IMG/VR virus record: IMGVR_UViG_3300031974_003269
Location: 1-54,454 of that record
Source of the DNA: a virus
DNA: 54,454 nucleotides
Direction: 5' to 3' (one strand)
The notes under the pieces were generated by a model, which saw only the letters and a list, made by a program, of their open reading frames with translations, was not told the origin of the DNA and made no database searches. The position numbers were made by a program, and so were the translations under genes. Below, in pieces: positions 1 through 6,927 of the stretch (positions within the stretch are counted from its first letter, which is position 1; the number at the start of each line of letters is the position of its first letter).

Positions 1-621
1 TTGAGTGCTGAGCATAAAGGATCCAACGTTAATACCATCCCGGTAGTACATCTTCCCGGCGGTAAATATCGGTACCGCTGCATGCTTATACGCAGTTCCC
101 TTAATTCTCCAGATGGCGAACGCATAGTTCTCACCATTATATTCGAATGGAAAGTTCGTGGTATCATCGCCACCTTTAATACATACCAACGCATCAGCGA
201 TAGGTTTCCAGCTTGCTGGATTTCCGTCCTGCCACACGAAGGTTGCTTCTGGGTCAGCTTCGAGTACCTCCGCCTTCGTATTGAAAATGCGAGGGATTTC
301 TCCGCTGTCCCATTCGATGTTCTCCTCGAACATTTTTCCGATACGGCAGATGGTAATTTCTACCTCTTGCTCCCCATTACTGATCTCGGTCTCACCGTCT
401 AGGACAATGGTTCCTTTTTTGTAGGTCTCAGACAATGCTCCAACCCCCTGTGCAATTTGCAGCTTAGGAAAGCTGATATCGCTAGCGTCGAAGTCACCCA
501 CCAGACCCGCGCCGGGAGCGATCGCCAAGGAAGCTGTTGGACTCCCCTCAATGATATCGCCTGTCGCGCTTGTTATTTCAGTCGTTTCGGACTGTGTTTC
601 AGATAATGCTGTTTTAGCCAT
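1..621 (-). CDS. Phage protein of unknown function, C-terminus cut by window edge
   Basis: An open frame runs from an ATG at 621 to the left edge without a stop, giving 207 visible residues. A good ribosome site (AAGGAG) lies about 10 bases upstream of the ATG. The first 35 residues are rich in Thr, Ser and Ala; then follow a 'FPKLQIAQGVG' segment and alternating strand-like stretches such as 'EVEITICRIG', suggesting a beta-rich fold. It lies directly downstream of the DUF2800-type nuclease. In other phages an SSB-like protein often occupies that place, so a single-strand DNA-binding role is a positional guess only. I do not recognise the family with confidence. Confidence 0.8.
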   Translation of the reverse strand, partial: MAKTALSETQSETTEITSATGDIIEGSPTASLAIAPGAGLVGDFDASDISFPKLQIAQGVGALSETYKKGTIVLDGETEISNGEQEVEITICRIGKMFEENIEWDSGEIPRIFNTKAEVLEADPEATFVWQDGNPASWKPIADALVCIKGGDDTTNFPFEYNGENYAFAIWRIKGTAYKHAAVPIFTAGKMYYRDGINVGSFMLSTQ

Positions 622-639
622 TTTATTTTTCTCCTTTTT

Positions 640-681
640 TACTTTGTTATACTTATGTTAGGTAAATGTTATACATATTGT
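640..681 (-). promoter_or_regulatory. Intergenic leader with two GTATAAC motifs
   Basis: The 60-base gap between the nuclease and the edge gene carries two copies of the TATAAC-type word found elsewhere in the window (reverse complements of GTTATAC at 647-653 and 669-675). It could be a promoter or operator for the gene starting at 621. The function is inferred from repetition of the word, not shown. Confidence 0.35.
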
Positions 682-1521
682 TTAAAGGTTCTGGGATTTA
701 CGTAGGTAAGGACTACGGTCCCGATCTTCTTCCGCGGGAAGCACGCCAGCTTCCTCGAGGCTTAGCTCAACAACACCGCGAGCATTCTTTTTCTGACCAC
801 GCTCCAACTTCTCAGAATACTTCTTTGCGAGCTTAGTTAGACTGACGCTGCATGCTGACATGAATTCGTCTGGTGTCATTAAATGCTCCAATGCATCATA
901 AGCTTCCTGCGCATCCTCAATCTTCATTACTGCGTTTCTGTAATGTAAATCATACCCAGGTATCTCCTCACCGTTTTCAACAGCCAGCTTCAATGCCTGC
1001 TTCTTCGCGGCTTCTTGCCACTTATTAACCACAGATGCTACATTTAGCATCTTAGATAAAACCACAGGATCCTCGACCTTTTCAGGAGCGTAACTACCCC
1101 ACAGAGTCATCTCAAAATCGTCTACACTTTCGCTGTACTTCTTCGCTAATGGCAGAAGCTTGTCGGATAGGGCGGGGCATTCCAACTTGTGCTTGCAGTA
1201 TTTGCAACCCTCAGTATTCGGAATTGCCTTCCTGTCCTCAGCCTCAGCGCGAGAGACAATCAGATTAATACGAAGACGGATATCTTCCATGTCTTCTTTC
1301 GTGTAGTCGTGTTTCAGTACTTCATCCCGTCGCGGGATAATAAAGTGAACTGTAGCAGTCTGTAGCTCAGGGAATTTGTCCATAACTCCCAGGAGGTACG
1401 CCTGCCCTTGTATGTTCATGTCAGCATCGTCGATTTCTCCGACGCCGAATTTAAAATCTACTATGTCTACATGAGTACCCTTAATAATTACTCTGTCGAC
1501 TGTCCCGAAAATCCTACTCAT
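682..1521 (-). CDS. Cas4/RecB-like PD-(D/E)XK nuclease (DUF2800 type), catalytic part
   Basis: 279 residues. Near the N-terminus 'GTVDRVI' followed by 'VDIVDFKFG' gives the G-x-x-D and D-x-K catalytic pattern of PD-(D/E)XK nucleases. Then comes 'NIQGQAYLLG', matching the Q-x-x-x-Y motif, and a Cys cluster 'CKYCKHKLEC' (about residues 107-116) like the iron-sulphur or zinc cluster of Cas4/AddB-type enzymes. It is expected to act as a DNA exonuclease in phage replication or recombination. The N-terminal domain expected for this family is absent here and appears to be encoded at 1692-1964, with a 63-residue ORF between. The ATG overlaps the stop of that ORF (TATGAGTAG), typical of translational coupling. 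Confidence 0.8.
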   Translation of the reverse strand: MSRIFGTVDRVIIKGTHVDIVDFKFGVGEIDDADMNIQGQAYLLGVMDKFPELQTATVHFIIPRRDEVLKHDYTKEDMEDIRLRINLIVSRAEAEDRKAIPNTEGCKYCKHKLECPALSDKLLPLAKKYSESVDDFEMTLWGSYAPEKVEDPVVLSKMLNVASVVNKWQEAAKKQALKLAVENGEEIPGYDLHYRNAVMKIEDAQEAYDALEHLMTPDEFMSACSVSLTKLAKKYSEKLERGQKKNARGVVELSLEEAGVLPAEEDRDRSPYLRKSQNL

Positions 1522-1705
1522 ACCAAACCTCCATGTTGTCTTTAAGAAGTCTCATTAATTCTTTTTCCATTTTGATCGCGTAAATAGGAATGATATCATC
1601 AGTAGTAATGATACAGATGCCGTTACTACGCCGTAAAACCCCAGTAGCCACAACAGGACTTCGATCAAGGAGAAGTTGGAGTCGGTATTCATTACTCTTC
1701 TCCAT
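1514..1705 (-). CDS. Small ORF lying between the two halves of the nuclease
   Basis: 63 residues if it starts at the ATG at 1705, which overlaps the stop of the upstream half by 14 bases; an ATG at 1750 would give 78. It contains 'LLLDRSPVVATGVLRRSNG' and ends 'NMEVWYE', overlapping the start of the downstream nuclease half. I do not recognise it. The outer halves seem to join naturally ('YKELRVSI..' then '..IFGTVDRVI'), so this piece looks inserted. It could be an independent small gene or decayed inserted DNA. Confidence 0.5.
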   Translation of the reverse strand: MEKSNEYRLQLLLDRSPVVATGVLRRSNGICIITTDDIIPIYAIKMEKELMRLLKDNMEVWYE

Positions 1706-1964
1706 GGCGGATTGAAACTCGCAATTCTTTATAGATATCATCTGCGACATCCTCCATTGGTTGAATGTAATCTAAGCAGGATACAACCAAGCGAATCTGC
1801 TCATCGCTTAAGCCATCCATGTTCCCGGTCTCCGCAGCCGAGTGAAGCATAGTCCCTTCTTCCGCGAATGGATTTGTCTCATCGCTGCTTCGATAGCTTG
1901 GACAAATCTCCACATATTTCAGTGTGCTCGGTCCAAGCTCGTGGTGATCTTCCGGACTACTCAT
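1692..1964 (-). CDS. N-terminal part of split DUF2800-type nuclease
   Basis: 90 residues. 'LGPSTLKYVEICPSYR' followed by 'FAEEGTMLHSAAE' is the characteristic opening of DUF2800/Cas4-like phage nucleases, where the G-T-x-x-H region forms the first conserved motif of the RecB-like fold. The protein stops after 'YKELRVSIRHGEE', just before the strand that should lead into the catalytic 'GTVDR' segment, which is found at 682-1521. The start overlaps the upstream stop (GATGAGTAG), so the chain of genes is translationally coupled. Either two subunits reassemble or the nuclease is broken. Confidence 0.7.
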   Translation of the reverse strand: MSSPEDHHELGPSTLKYVEICPSYRSSDETNPFAEEGTMLHSAAETGNMDGLSDEQIRLVVSCLDYIQPMEDVADDIYKELRVSIRHGEE

Positions 1965-2133
1965 CGCAATCAAGCCCCCATTCATCAGCCAAAATGTGCT
2001 GGTCAACAGTCGCAGGGTGAAAGCCGGAGGACACGAGCAGTCCCTTGATCGCTTCAAGAGTAGTCAAAATATCTGAATCATCCGGAACATCTGTGGTCAC
2101 GGTAGTGTCTCTATTAATTATCGTTATTCTCAT
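1957..2133 (-). CDS. Small hypothetical phage protein
   Basis: 58 residues starting 'MRITIINRD', overlapping the end of the upstream acidic gene by 20 bases and the start of the nuclease N-part by 8 bases. The C-terminal half ('ILTTLEAIKGLLVSSGFHP') looks like a short helical module of a kind I associate with small phage proteins next to replication genes. A longer upstream extension is open in this frame but overlaps the neighbouring gene fully, so the internal ATG is preferred. Function unknown. Confidence 0.6.
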   Translation of the reverse strand: MRITIINRDTTVTTDVPDDSDILTTLEAIKGLLVSSGFHPATVDQHILADEWGLDCDE

Positions 2134-2398
2134 CACCTTCCTTATTTTCGAGCCCTTCATTATCATCCCTCTCCGCATCGATACTAGCGAGATAGGCCTC
2201 AAGACCTTCGCGAAGGGCGATAGAAACATAGTCATCATCCGTGGCAACTTCCTTACCCCACGCGACCATGGTTTCCTTCGTAGAATCCTCCATCTCAAGT
2301 TCCATGCCAACATATGCTTCATCCCACTCCCTCACTATGCGTATGACCGGTAAATCTCCGTCTATTATTTCCTTTAATGTTTTATCAGGAATCCCCAT
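2114..2398 (-). CDS. Small acidic hypothetical protein
   Basis: 94 residues, strongly acidic, ending in an Asn/Asp/Glu-rich tail ('ENKEGDENNDN'). The start overlaps the end of the gene at 2385-2726 by 14 bases, on the same strand and in a chain of coupled small genes. The acidic C-tail is reminiscent of tails on single-strand DNA-binding proteins, but no OB-fold signature was seen. Function unknown. Confidence 0.65.
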   Translation of the reverse strand: MGIPDKTLKEIIDGDLPVIRIVREWDEAYVGMELEMEDSTKETMVAWGKEVATDDDYVSIALREGLEAYLASIDAERDDNEGLENKEGDENNDN

Positions 2399-2726
2399 CT
2401 TTTCTGTCCTCCTTTTTGTCTATGGCTTTAGCTATAAAAACTAACATCTCATGGATCTGGTTAATCTTTTGCTGAAGGCCGTGTATTTGCATCTGCTGAA
2501 ATCCGAGATACTTAATTACTGCGTCATCTTCGGGATTAACTTTAAGTTCGTGGTCGAGCATTGCGGTCACTCTACCTGCAAGAACTCTAAGCTCTTCCTT
2601 TTGCTGATCCGGTAAGTCTTCCAAGGTATTTACTACCTGAAAGCTGCTGTTAAGGATGTCCTCTAATTCAGGAAACTTGTCAAATTCGGGGTCAGGCTCG
2701 TTAAAGAAATCAGGATTAAGTCTCAT
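2385..2726 (-). CDS. Small helical hypothetical protein
   Basis: 113 residues from the ATG at 2726. This start is chosen, rather than a more upstream in-frame ATG, because the AACAACACACC element found before many starts in this genome lies directly upstream, preceded by a hairpin. The C-terminal half ('MQIHGLQQKINQIHEMLVF') is helical with coiled-coil character and the N-terminal part is acidic. It opens the chain of overlapping genes running left to the nuclease. Function unknown. Confidence 0.7.
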   Translation of the reverse strand: MRLNPDFFNEPDPEFDKFPELEDILNSSFQVVNTLEDLPDQQKEELRVLAGRVTAMLDHELKVNPEDDAVIKYLGFQQMQIHGLQQKINQIHEMLVFIAKAIDKKEDRKDGDS

Positions 2727-2775
2727 AATGGTGTGTTGTTTGTGGTTGTGAGTTAGCGCCGATTGCAGTCGGCTG
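2727..2775 (-). promoter_or_regulatory. 5' leader: CTGCAA-loop hairpin plus AACAACACACC start element
   Basis: Read on the minus strand, a hairpin GCCGA-CTGCAA-TCGGC (2758-2773) is followed by an A/C-rich stretch and AAACAACACACCATT directly before the ATG at 2726. No Shine-Dalgarno sequence is present. The same hairpin and the same A/C element recur before the gene ending at 5499, and a related hairpin with an identical loop occurs at 8330-8353. Confidence 0.6.
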
Positions 2776-2967
2776 TTCATATTGTTCTACGTTTGCAGAA
2801 CAAAAGCAATCATAAAAATGGTCTTTCCAAAGGTTTTTTTTCGGGTGAGCATTCGCATCGGCAAATCAATTTGCACCCAAGTCTACGGGCGAAAATTAAA
2901 AACCGGACGGTTTGTTCAAAGACATATTTTACGAAACGATATAATTTATATTTCATACTATCATTAA

Positions 2968-4287
2968 TTATAAAACAGGGTTGAGCTCATCATCATTGAT
3001 GAGGTCCAGATTGTTGAGCTTCTTCCGAACGAGCTGGCAGACACGCATTTCAACCGTTCCCTCAGCAAAGACTATCTTCTGAATTGCAGGAGTCTTAGCA
3101 CCCGCACGATGGATACGACCCAATGCCTGGCGGAAATCTATCGCACTAAAGCTGGGCGAGATAAGAGATACACGCGGATGGTTGCCGTTCTTATCGTGCA
3201 GAGACAACCCCGTACCTCCCGCCTGAATCGTGCAGAGCATGATACGGGCGACATCGTTCTCGAAGCCAAGACATTGAAGCTCGCGCTCCGTTTCTGTCTG
3301 CCCGCCATGAACCATACGAATCTCGCACAGACCAGCCAGACGCTTCAATAATGCCTCCATGCTCTGACGGAAATTTACGAAGATGACAACAGAGTTACCA
3401 TTCTCGTACGCATCCCTGGCAAGATCTTCGAACAATGGAACCTTTAATAATTCCACCTCCTGCCGAGCACGAAGCTGGGCGACAAGCGGGCTGTCACTCT
3501 CATCATTACTCTTCTTCTCCTCAAGCTCCAAAAGCTCATCCTTTAGATCATCATAGATCTGAGTAATATCATCAGCGGCACTAAGATCATAGCCATCAGC
3601 CATGATTAAATTATTGGGGAAGGAGCCGGGGGGCAGATTCGCAATCTTGATCCTGCTCCCCCGTCCTTCCTTATAGATGTGGTCGTGCAGACGCTTAAGG
3701 ACGGATTTAGCGTTACCAAACGTCAAGCCACCGAATACGCCACGCTTACATCCATTCTTTAAGCACCAGCGATACCAACCACGATCATCATGCATATCTA
3801 ACACATAACCAAGGGCACGCATTTCAGTTGGATTAGAACAACTGGTTGCTCCCAAACACAAAATCTTAAGGCCAGCGGTTTTCGCCCGAATCATCATCTT
3901 TGCATTCTCGCTCTTCGCTCCTTTGCATCGATGATCCTCGTCGAAAATCATTAAGACAGCAGCTCGTCTAAGACGCCACTTATCATCACGGTAATACTCT
4001 GTATTTCCGCGACGCATCTTCTCATAGGTGAAGACATATGGCTTCTTATAACCGAACTTCTTAGCCGCTTCCTTCCAACTAGGAACGACAGCCTTAGGGC
4101 ACAGGACGAAGGGCTCAAGTCCAAGGACGTTGGCCACATGCAAAGCGACATATGTTTTACCGGTGCCGGTATCCGATCCATCCTTAGCATACCCATTTAA
4201 GGCGACAGAGGTGACCAGATTACTGGCGTGCTCCTTCTGCCAGTCAAACAGATCCGGGGAAGTACTGAGTTCTGTCTTTGTCGTCAT
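2968..4287 (-). CDS. SF2 (SNF2-like) DEAD/H-box helicase
   Basis: 439 residues. Walker A is 'DTGTGKT' (residues 39-45), motif II 'DEDH' (116-119), motif III 'GAT' in 'CLGATSCS', and motif VI 'QALGRIHRAG' close to the C-terminus, giving a complete two-lobed SF2 helicase of modest length. It is expected to hydrolyse ATP and move on duplex DNA during replication or recombination. Its N-terminal 14 codons overlap the end of the sigma-like gene (44 bases), so the two are probably co-translated. The roughly 190-base gap downstream (2776-2967) holds no gene and probably the leader of the next transcription unit. Confidence 0.9.
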   Translation of the reverse strand: MTTKTELSTSPDLFDWQKEHASNLVTSVALNGYAKDGSDTGTGKTYVALHVANVLGLEPFVLCPKAVVPSWKEAAKKFGYKKPYVFTYEKMRRGNTEYYRDDKWRLRRAAVLMIFDEDHRCKGAKSENAKMMIRAKTAGLKILCLGATSCSNPTEMRALGYVLDMHDDRGWYRWCLKNGCKRGVFGGLTFGNAKSVLKRLHDHIYKEGRGSRIKIANLPPGSFPNNLIMADGYDLSAADDITQIYDDLKDELLELEEKKSNDESDSPLVAQLRARQEVELLKVPLFEDLARDAYENGNSVVIFVNFRQSMEALLKRLAGLCEIRMVHGGQTETERELQCLGFENDVARIMLCTIQAGGTGLSLHDKNGNHPRVSLISPSFSAIDFRQALGRIHRAGAKTPAIQKIVFAEGTVEMRVCQLVRKKLNNLDLINDDELNPVL

Positions 4288-4564
4288 TTTGTTTTAAAAC
4301 TCCTAGCCAATCGCTCTCCTTTAAACCTTCGCGAAGATTCAATGATCGAATGTGCTTCCACATTTTTCGCAGTGCTTGTTCCTCGATTTGTCGAACCCTC
4401 TCGCGCGTAACTCCCATGATCGTACCGATCTCCTCAAGAGTGTATTGCTTACCTCCCTTGGCGTTGAACCAGATTTCATCGCCATGACGGTCAATAAAAC
4501 TGCGCTGACCAAGCATAAATTCGCGAAGACGAACATCAGCATTAGATGCGTTATCATCATACAA
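4244..4564 (-). CDS. Sigma-70 region 4-like transcription factor
   Basis: 'YTLEEIGTIMGVTRERVRQIEEQALRKM' type sequence near the C-terminus (positions about 4415-4340) is a textbook sigma-70 region 4.2 helix-turn-helix that binds -35 elements; key residues are T-x-E-E-I-G, V-T-R-E-R-V-R-Q-I-E. Regions 2 and 3 are not visible, so it may be a partial sigma, an anti-sigma partner or a regulator that redirects host polymerase. The start is uncertain. The frame is open to an ATG at 4831, but that would overlap the zinc-ribbon gene almost fully; a TTG at 4564 is the first candidate start after that gene ends, and an ATG at 4516 is the next. Confidence 0.7.
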   Translation of the reverse strand: MYDDNASNADVRLREFMLGQRSFIDRHGDEIWFNAKGGKQYTLEEIGTIMGVTRERVRQIEEQALRKMWKHIRSLNLREGLKESDWLGVLKQNDDKDRTQYFPGSV

Positions 4565-4598
4565 ATTGTCTACTTTTTTCTCGAAGGCACTTTTGGTC

Positions 4599-4847
4599 TC
4601 AGGCGGCGGCTTGATCGCTCTCGCGTATCCTTTTCGCTTCTTCAAAGACCGACGCGATCCCCGTGTAACCTTTCCGGAGCCGCTGGCTTTCTTTGATGAT
4701 TGTTGTGAAATCTTCGTGGTAGACTTCTTTCGTCGTGAAACGCGTTCCGCAAGCAGGGCATTCGCGGCGTCGTCGAACGTATTTTTTGTTTCCTGCATGT
4801 CTAGTATCCTTGCAGTAGGTTCCGGCTCCACACTTCGGACAGTACAT
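4599..4847 (-). CDS. NrdR-like zinc-ribbon protein
   Basis: 82 residues. The first 45 residues carry 'CPKCG' and, 28 residues on, 'CPACG', with the linker 'YVRRRRECPACGTRFTTKE' closely resembling the zinc ribbon of the ribonucleotide reductase repressor NrdR. The ATP-cone domain of NrdR is missing, so this is a free-standing zinc ribbon, probably nucleic-acid binding. The codons run against the sigma-like frame, which is also open over the same bases; the conserved cysteines favour this frame as coding. Confidence 0.7.
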   Translation of the reverse strand: MYCPKCGAGTYCKDTRHAGNKKYVRRRRECPACGTRFTTKEVYHEDFTTIIKESQRLRKGYTGIASVFEEAKRIRESDQAAA

Positions 4848-4850
4848 AGC

Positions 4851-5069
4851 TCATGCCCTTGCTTTCACGCGTTTCCTCATCCGCTCGGATATAAAACGAT
4901 AATCCTGCGGCCTCTGAGATAACAGGCTCATGTCCTCATCGACATATAAAACCTGACCCTTATCAAATTCCTCGAGCATCGACTCCATCTTAACTATACG
5001 CTCAATGACGCCTGATAACGCAGTTTCTACCTGCTCGAGCTTATTTCCTAACAAATTTAATTCTTTCAT
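4851..5069 (-). CDS. Small coiled-coil protein
   Basis: 72 residues. The first 40 are a heptad-like helix ('LEQVETALSGVIERIVKMES') and the last third is basic ('ERMRKRVKARA'). It overlaps the upstream gene by 4 bases (ATGA type) and precedes the zinc ribbon by 3 bases, so it belongs to the same operon. It is probably oligomeric. Function unknown. Confidence 0.6.
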   Translation of the reverse strand: MKELNLLGNKLEQVETALSGVIERIVKMESMLEEFDKGQVLYVDEDMSLLSQRPQDYRFISERMRKRVKARA

Positions 5070-5269
5070 CTATAATTTTTTTGGTGGGTGAAATCTATGG
5101 CGGGTTCGTGCTTCTCGAAATAGCCAGCATCGCCAACAGCTTTGGCCATTTCATAAAAGACATCGGGCATAGCCTTCGGGCCTCGCTCCGCAAGCTCCTC
5201 AATCCAGCGCTCGAGGCGCATAAGCATGAGGTCGTAGCCCCGGTCTGTTTTCTCTATCTGCTCGCTCAT
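5066..5269 (-). CDS. Small hypothetical protein
   Basis: 67 residues, charged, with a central helical segment 'LMLMRLERWIEELAERG'. It sits in a 4-base overlap on both sides with its neighbours, showing tight coupling. Nothing in it points to a function. Confidence 0.6.
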   Translation of the reverse strand: MSEQIEKTDRGYDLMLMRLERWIEELAERGPKAMPDVFYEMAKAVGDAGYFEKHEPAIDFTHQKNYR

Positions 5270-5499
5270 ACAAGACCCCCCAAGCGAAGTTTAAGCTCAG
5301 ACAGCTCTTCCTTTACTTGGAGAATCTCGGGACGAACAGCCCGCTCCTCCATAGTGCCGACAGATAAATTAAAGATCACTAAGGATCCATCTGTATCCGG
5401 CTTAGGATTCGCTAAGACCATTATCACATGGGCGGGATTAATATAGATGGGGGCGTCATTGGTGGCTCCCGTAACTTCGACTAGCTGTGTTTGACTCAT
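5266..5499 (-). CDS. Small hypothetical protein, first gene of its operon
   Basis: 77 residues. The N-terminal part 'IYINPAHVIMVLANP' looks like a short beta sheet of the kind seen in phage LytTR-like or PH-like small domains; the C-terminus is helical. The start at 5499 is fixed by the A/C element (AATCAACACACCA) directly upstream with no Shine-Dalgarno site. It heads the operon running through the zinc ribbon, sigma-like protein and helicase. Function unknown. Confidence 0.65.
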   Translation of the reverse strand: MSQTQLVEVTGATNDAPIYINPAHVIMVLANPKPDTDGSLVIFNLSVGTMEERAVRPEILQVKEELSELKLRLGGLV

Positions 5500-5582
5500 T
5501 GGTGTGTTGATTTATTGGTTAATGCCGATTGCAGTCGGCGGTTAATTAATGTTCCGCCAATGTACTCGCATTGTTATACATC
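5500..5582 (-). promoter_or_regulatory. Operon leader: ATGTATAACAAT box, CTGCAA-loop hairpin, AACACACCA element
   Basis: In minus-strand order the region holds ATGTATAACAAT (5581-5570), a hairpin GCCGA-CTGCAA-TCGGC (5539-5524) and AATCAACACACCA touching the ATG at 5499. The hairpin is identical to that at 2758-2773. The first box is exactly repeated at 38289-38300 on the other strand. Best read as promoter plus structured 5' untranslated region of the helicase operon. Confidence 0.55.
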
Positions 5583-5630
5583 CGTCAAATAAAAAGTTAA
5601 GTTTTTTTCGACAGGGCTGGAGCCCGCTAT

Positions 5631-5906
5631 TTAAGCGGACTTCGCAGCCTGATTCTCCTCGTGAATGCGACTCAATCTTTCGATTAATGCACCACGAAGA
5701 CCGGTATTTAATAAGTCAACCTGGTTGGTGACCTCGCTACCGTACTTGATAAAGATACCAGCCAATTCCTCGCTCATATCTAATTCGAGATGGAACTCAC
5801 GAGGATCGCCCTCCGGATGATCGATGCGAACCACATCAATACTACCGAGGATCTCATGCCCCGTACGCCCATCAATTTTAACCTCATCCACGTTATTATC
5901 TGTCAT
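5631..5906 (-). CDS. Hypothetical protein, acidic
   Basis: 91 residues with net negative charge. 'GHEILGSIDVVRIDHP' and 'REFHLELDMS' suggest beta strands, followed by a helical C-terminus 'ALIERLSRIHEENQ'. The start overlaps the end of the next upstream gene by 11 bases. No family recognised. A GGGCT-CC-AGCCC hairpin lies just after its stop but lacks a T run in this orientation. Confidence 0.6.
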   Translation of the reverse strand: MTDNNVDEVKIDGRTGHEILGSIDVVRIDHPEGDPREFHLELDMSEELAGIFIKYGSEVTNQVDLLNTGLRGALIERLSRIHEENQAAKSA

Positions 5907-6105
5907 AATTTAAAAATACATATATCGGCGTATCCTCGCCCATGCTTGCTCCATCTATATTAAACCAAAAGAAATCCTCTGCCTCCTCATAAGTCATACC
6001 ATCCCGCAAAACCAAGACATCTATCATAGCATCCGCATCATAGATAGCCCGGTTCTTGCTGTCCTTACCAATAAGGCACGAATCAAATCCATCAGCGCGT
6101 AACAT
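5896..6105 (-). CDS. Small hypothetical protein
   Basis: 69 residues from the ATG at 6105. An in-frame ATG at 6147 is possible, but a GGGGG site 12 bases upstream of 6105 and the adjacent stop of a tiny upstream ORF favour the shorter form. It contains 'AMIDVLVLRDGMTYEEAEDFFWFNIDGA', a helix-rich segment of a kind seen in small phage proteins of unknown role. Confidence 0.6.
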   Translation of the reverse strand: MLRADGFDSCLIGKDSKNRAIYDADAMIDVLVLRDGMTYEEAEDFFWFNIDGASMGEDTPIYVFLNYDR

Positions 6106-6106
6106 A

Positions 6107-6172
6107 TCATTTACCCCCGCAAAAAACATCGAATGCCAGTATCGCAAACAGCACCATGCAAAATACTGACAT
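6107..6172 (-). CDS. Tiny membrane peptide ORF
   Basis: 21 residues, 'MSVFCMVLFAILAFDVFCGGK', almost entirely a single hydrophobic helix. It fills the gap between the resolvase and the gene starting at 6105, and its stop lies next to that start. It could be a real small membrane protein or chance; no homologue recognised. Confidence 0.35.
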   Translation of the reverse strand: MSVFCMVLFAILAFDVFCGGK

Positions 6173-6186
6173 TAAAGAATTAAAAT

Positions 6187-6639
6187 CTAAGCCGCCCATT
6201 TCCTCGCCCAATCTAATATCATTACAGCATCGGCTGTTGCATTTGTGATCTTAACATCAGGATACAGACGCGAGGCATTATCTTTAATCGCACGCTTGCG
6301 ATCAGTATATCCCATCTTAGGCTTCAAACCTCTCAAGCCCTTCTGCCAGACCTTTGGCTTAACCAATTCGACCGGAAAACGCTTAGCCCGAAGAGCTCCT
6401 ATTATAAACCCAAAATTATACCCCAATTTAAATGAACTAGCATTCGAGGTAGCCGAGGCCACGAAGGCGGGCACATCTTCCACAACCGCTAAATACCCAG
6501 CCGGATTTATTGGAATTAAAAACTCCAAGAGATCAGCCTCAGTCTTAAAGCTGTAAGTCTCCACGCTCTCGCCATAGGGCTCTTGCCAAGCCCATCCACC
6601 CGAAGCTCCTGGGTCAAATGCTATAAGTCCACGGATCAA
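6187..6639 (-). CDS. RuvC-like Holliday junction resolvase
   Basis: 150 residues with the RNase H/RuvC fold signature: 'AFDPGASGG' near the N-terminus (first catalytic Asp), 'AVVEDVPA' around residue 50 (second acid), and 'NATADAVMILDWA' near the C-terminus (third Asp pair). The 'KPKVWQKGL' segment and lysine-rich region before the last motif are usual in phage members. It is expected to cut four-way junctions before packaging or during recombination. The start overlaps the end of the RHH gene by 4 bases. Confidence 0.85.
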   Translation of the reverse strand: MIRGLIAFDPGASGGWAWQEPYGESVETYSFKTEADLLEFLIPINPAGYLAVVEDVPAFVASATSNASSFKLGYNFGFIIGALRAKRFPVELVKPKVWQKGLRGLKPKMGYTDRKRAIKDNASRLYPDVKITNATADAVMILDWARKWAA

Positions 6640-6791
6640 GATTCTTTAGGCTCGTGCTCCCTAAGATACAAGGTCACTGCCTTGCGGACCAATTGACTTG
6701 GCGTCGTTACCTCATGATCAGCCAGCTTCTTTAATCTATCAAGAAGATCTGATTCTACCCGAATGTTTAACTGAGTGTCTTTGCTCGCCAT
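6636..6791 (-). CDS. Ribbon-helix-helix (CopG/Arc-type) regulator
   Basis: 51 residues from the ATG at 6791: 'MASKDTQLNIRVESDLLDRLKKLAD' opens with the basic beta strand 'QLNIRV' that enters the DNA major groove, then two helices with 'TPSQLVRKAVTLYL'. Longer upstream starts are possible but give no family match. It is divergent from another RHH gene at 6928, with an inverted repeat between them, so mutual or self repression is likely. Confidence 0.75.
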   Translation of the reverse strand: MASKDTQLNIRVESDLLDRLKKLADHEVTTPSQLVRKAVTLYLREHEPKES

Positions 6792-6875
6792 TACACAGGT
6801 TATACATCGAATAGGCATTGTATCGCAATCGATTGGACTACTTTTTTGCGCATTTATTTGCAAAATACTAGATGT

Positions 6876-6897
6876 TGTGTATACATTGTTATACACA
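6876..6897. promoter_or_regulatory. Inverted repeat TGTGTATA-n6-TATACACA, candidate RHH operator
   Basis: A perfect 8-bp inverted repeat with a 6-base spacer lies between two divergently transcribed RHH genes. It includes the near-copy ATTGTTATACAC of the 12-mer seen at 5570-5581 and 38289-38300. RHH repressors bind such short palindromes, so this is a likely operator or overlapping promoter. As RNA it would form a hairpin just before a TACACACCAC element and the ATG at 6921/6928. Confidence 0.5.
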
Positions 6898-6927
6898 CCC
6901 TAATAATAACTACACACCACATGAATA

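Noticed and set aside
1500-1720. Translational bypassing between the nuclease halves (as in T4 gene 60)
   Set aside because: CATGGAG at both junctions falls in different reading frames, so take-off and landing codons do not match.
2776-2984. Plus-strand ORFs in the gap after the helicase gene (2763-2984, 2782-2967)
   Set aside because: Both run through hairpin and A/C leader of the minus-strand gene, with no plausible start or protein pattern.
4516-4831. Full-length sigma-like ORF starting at 4831
   Set aside because: It would overlap the zinc-ribbon gene almost completely; the conserved CxxC pairs make that gene more credible. Kept as an open question in the findings.
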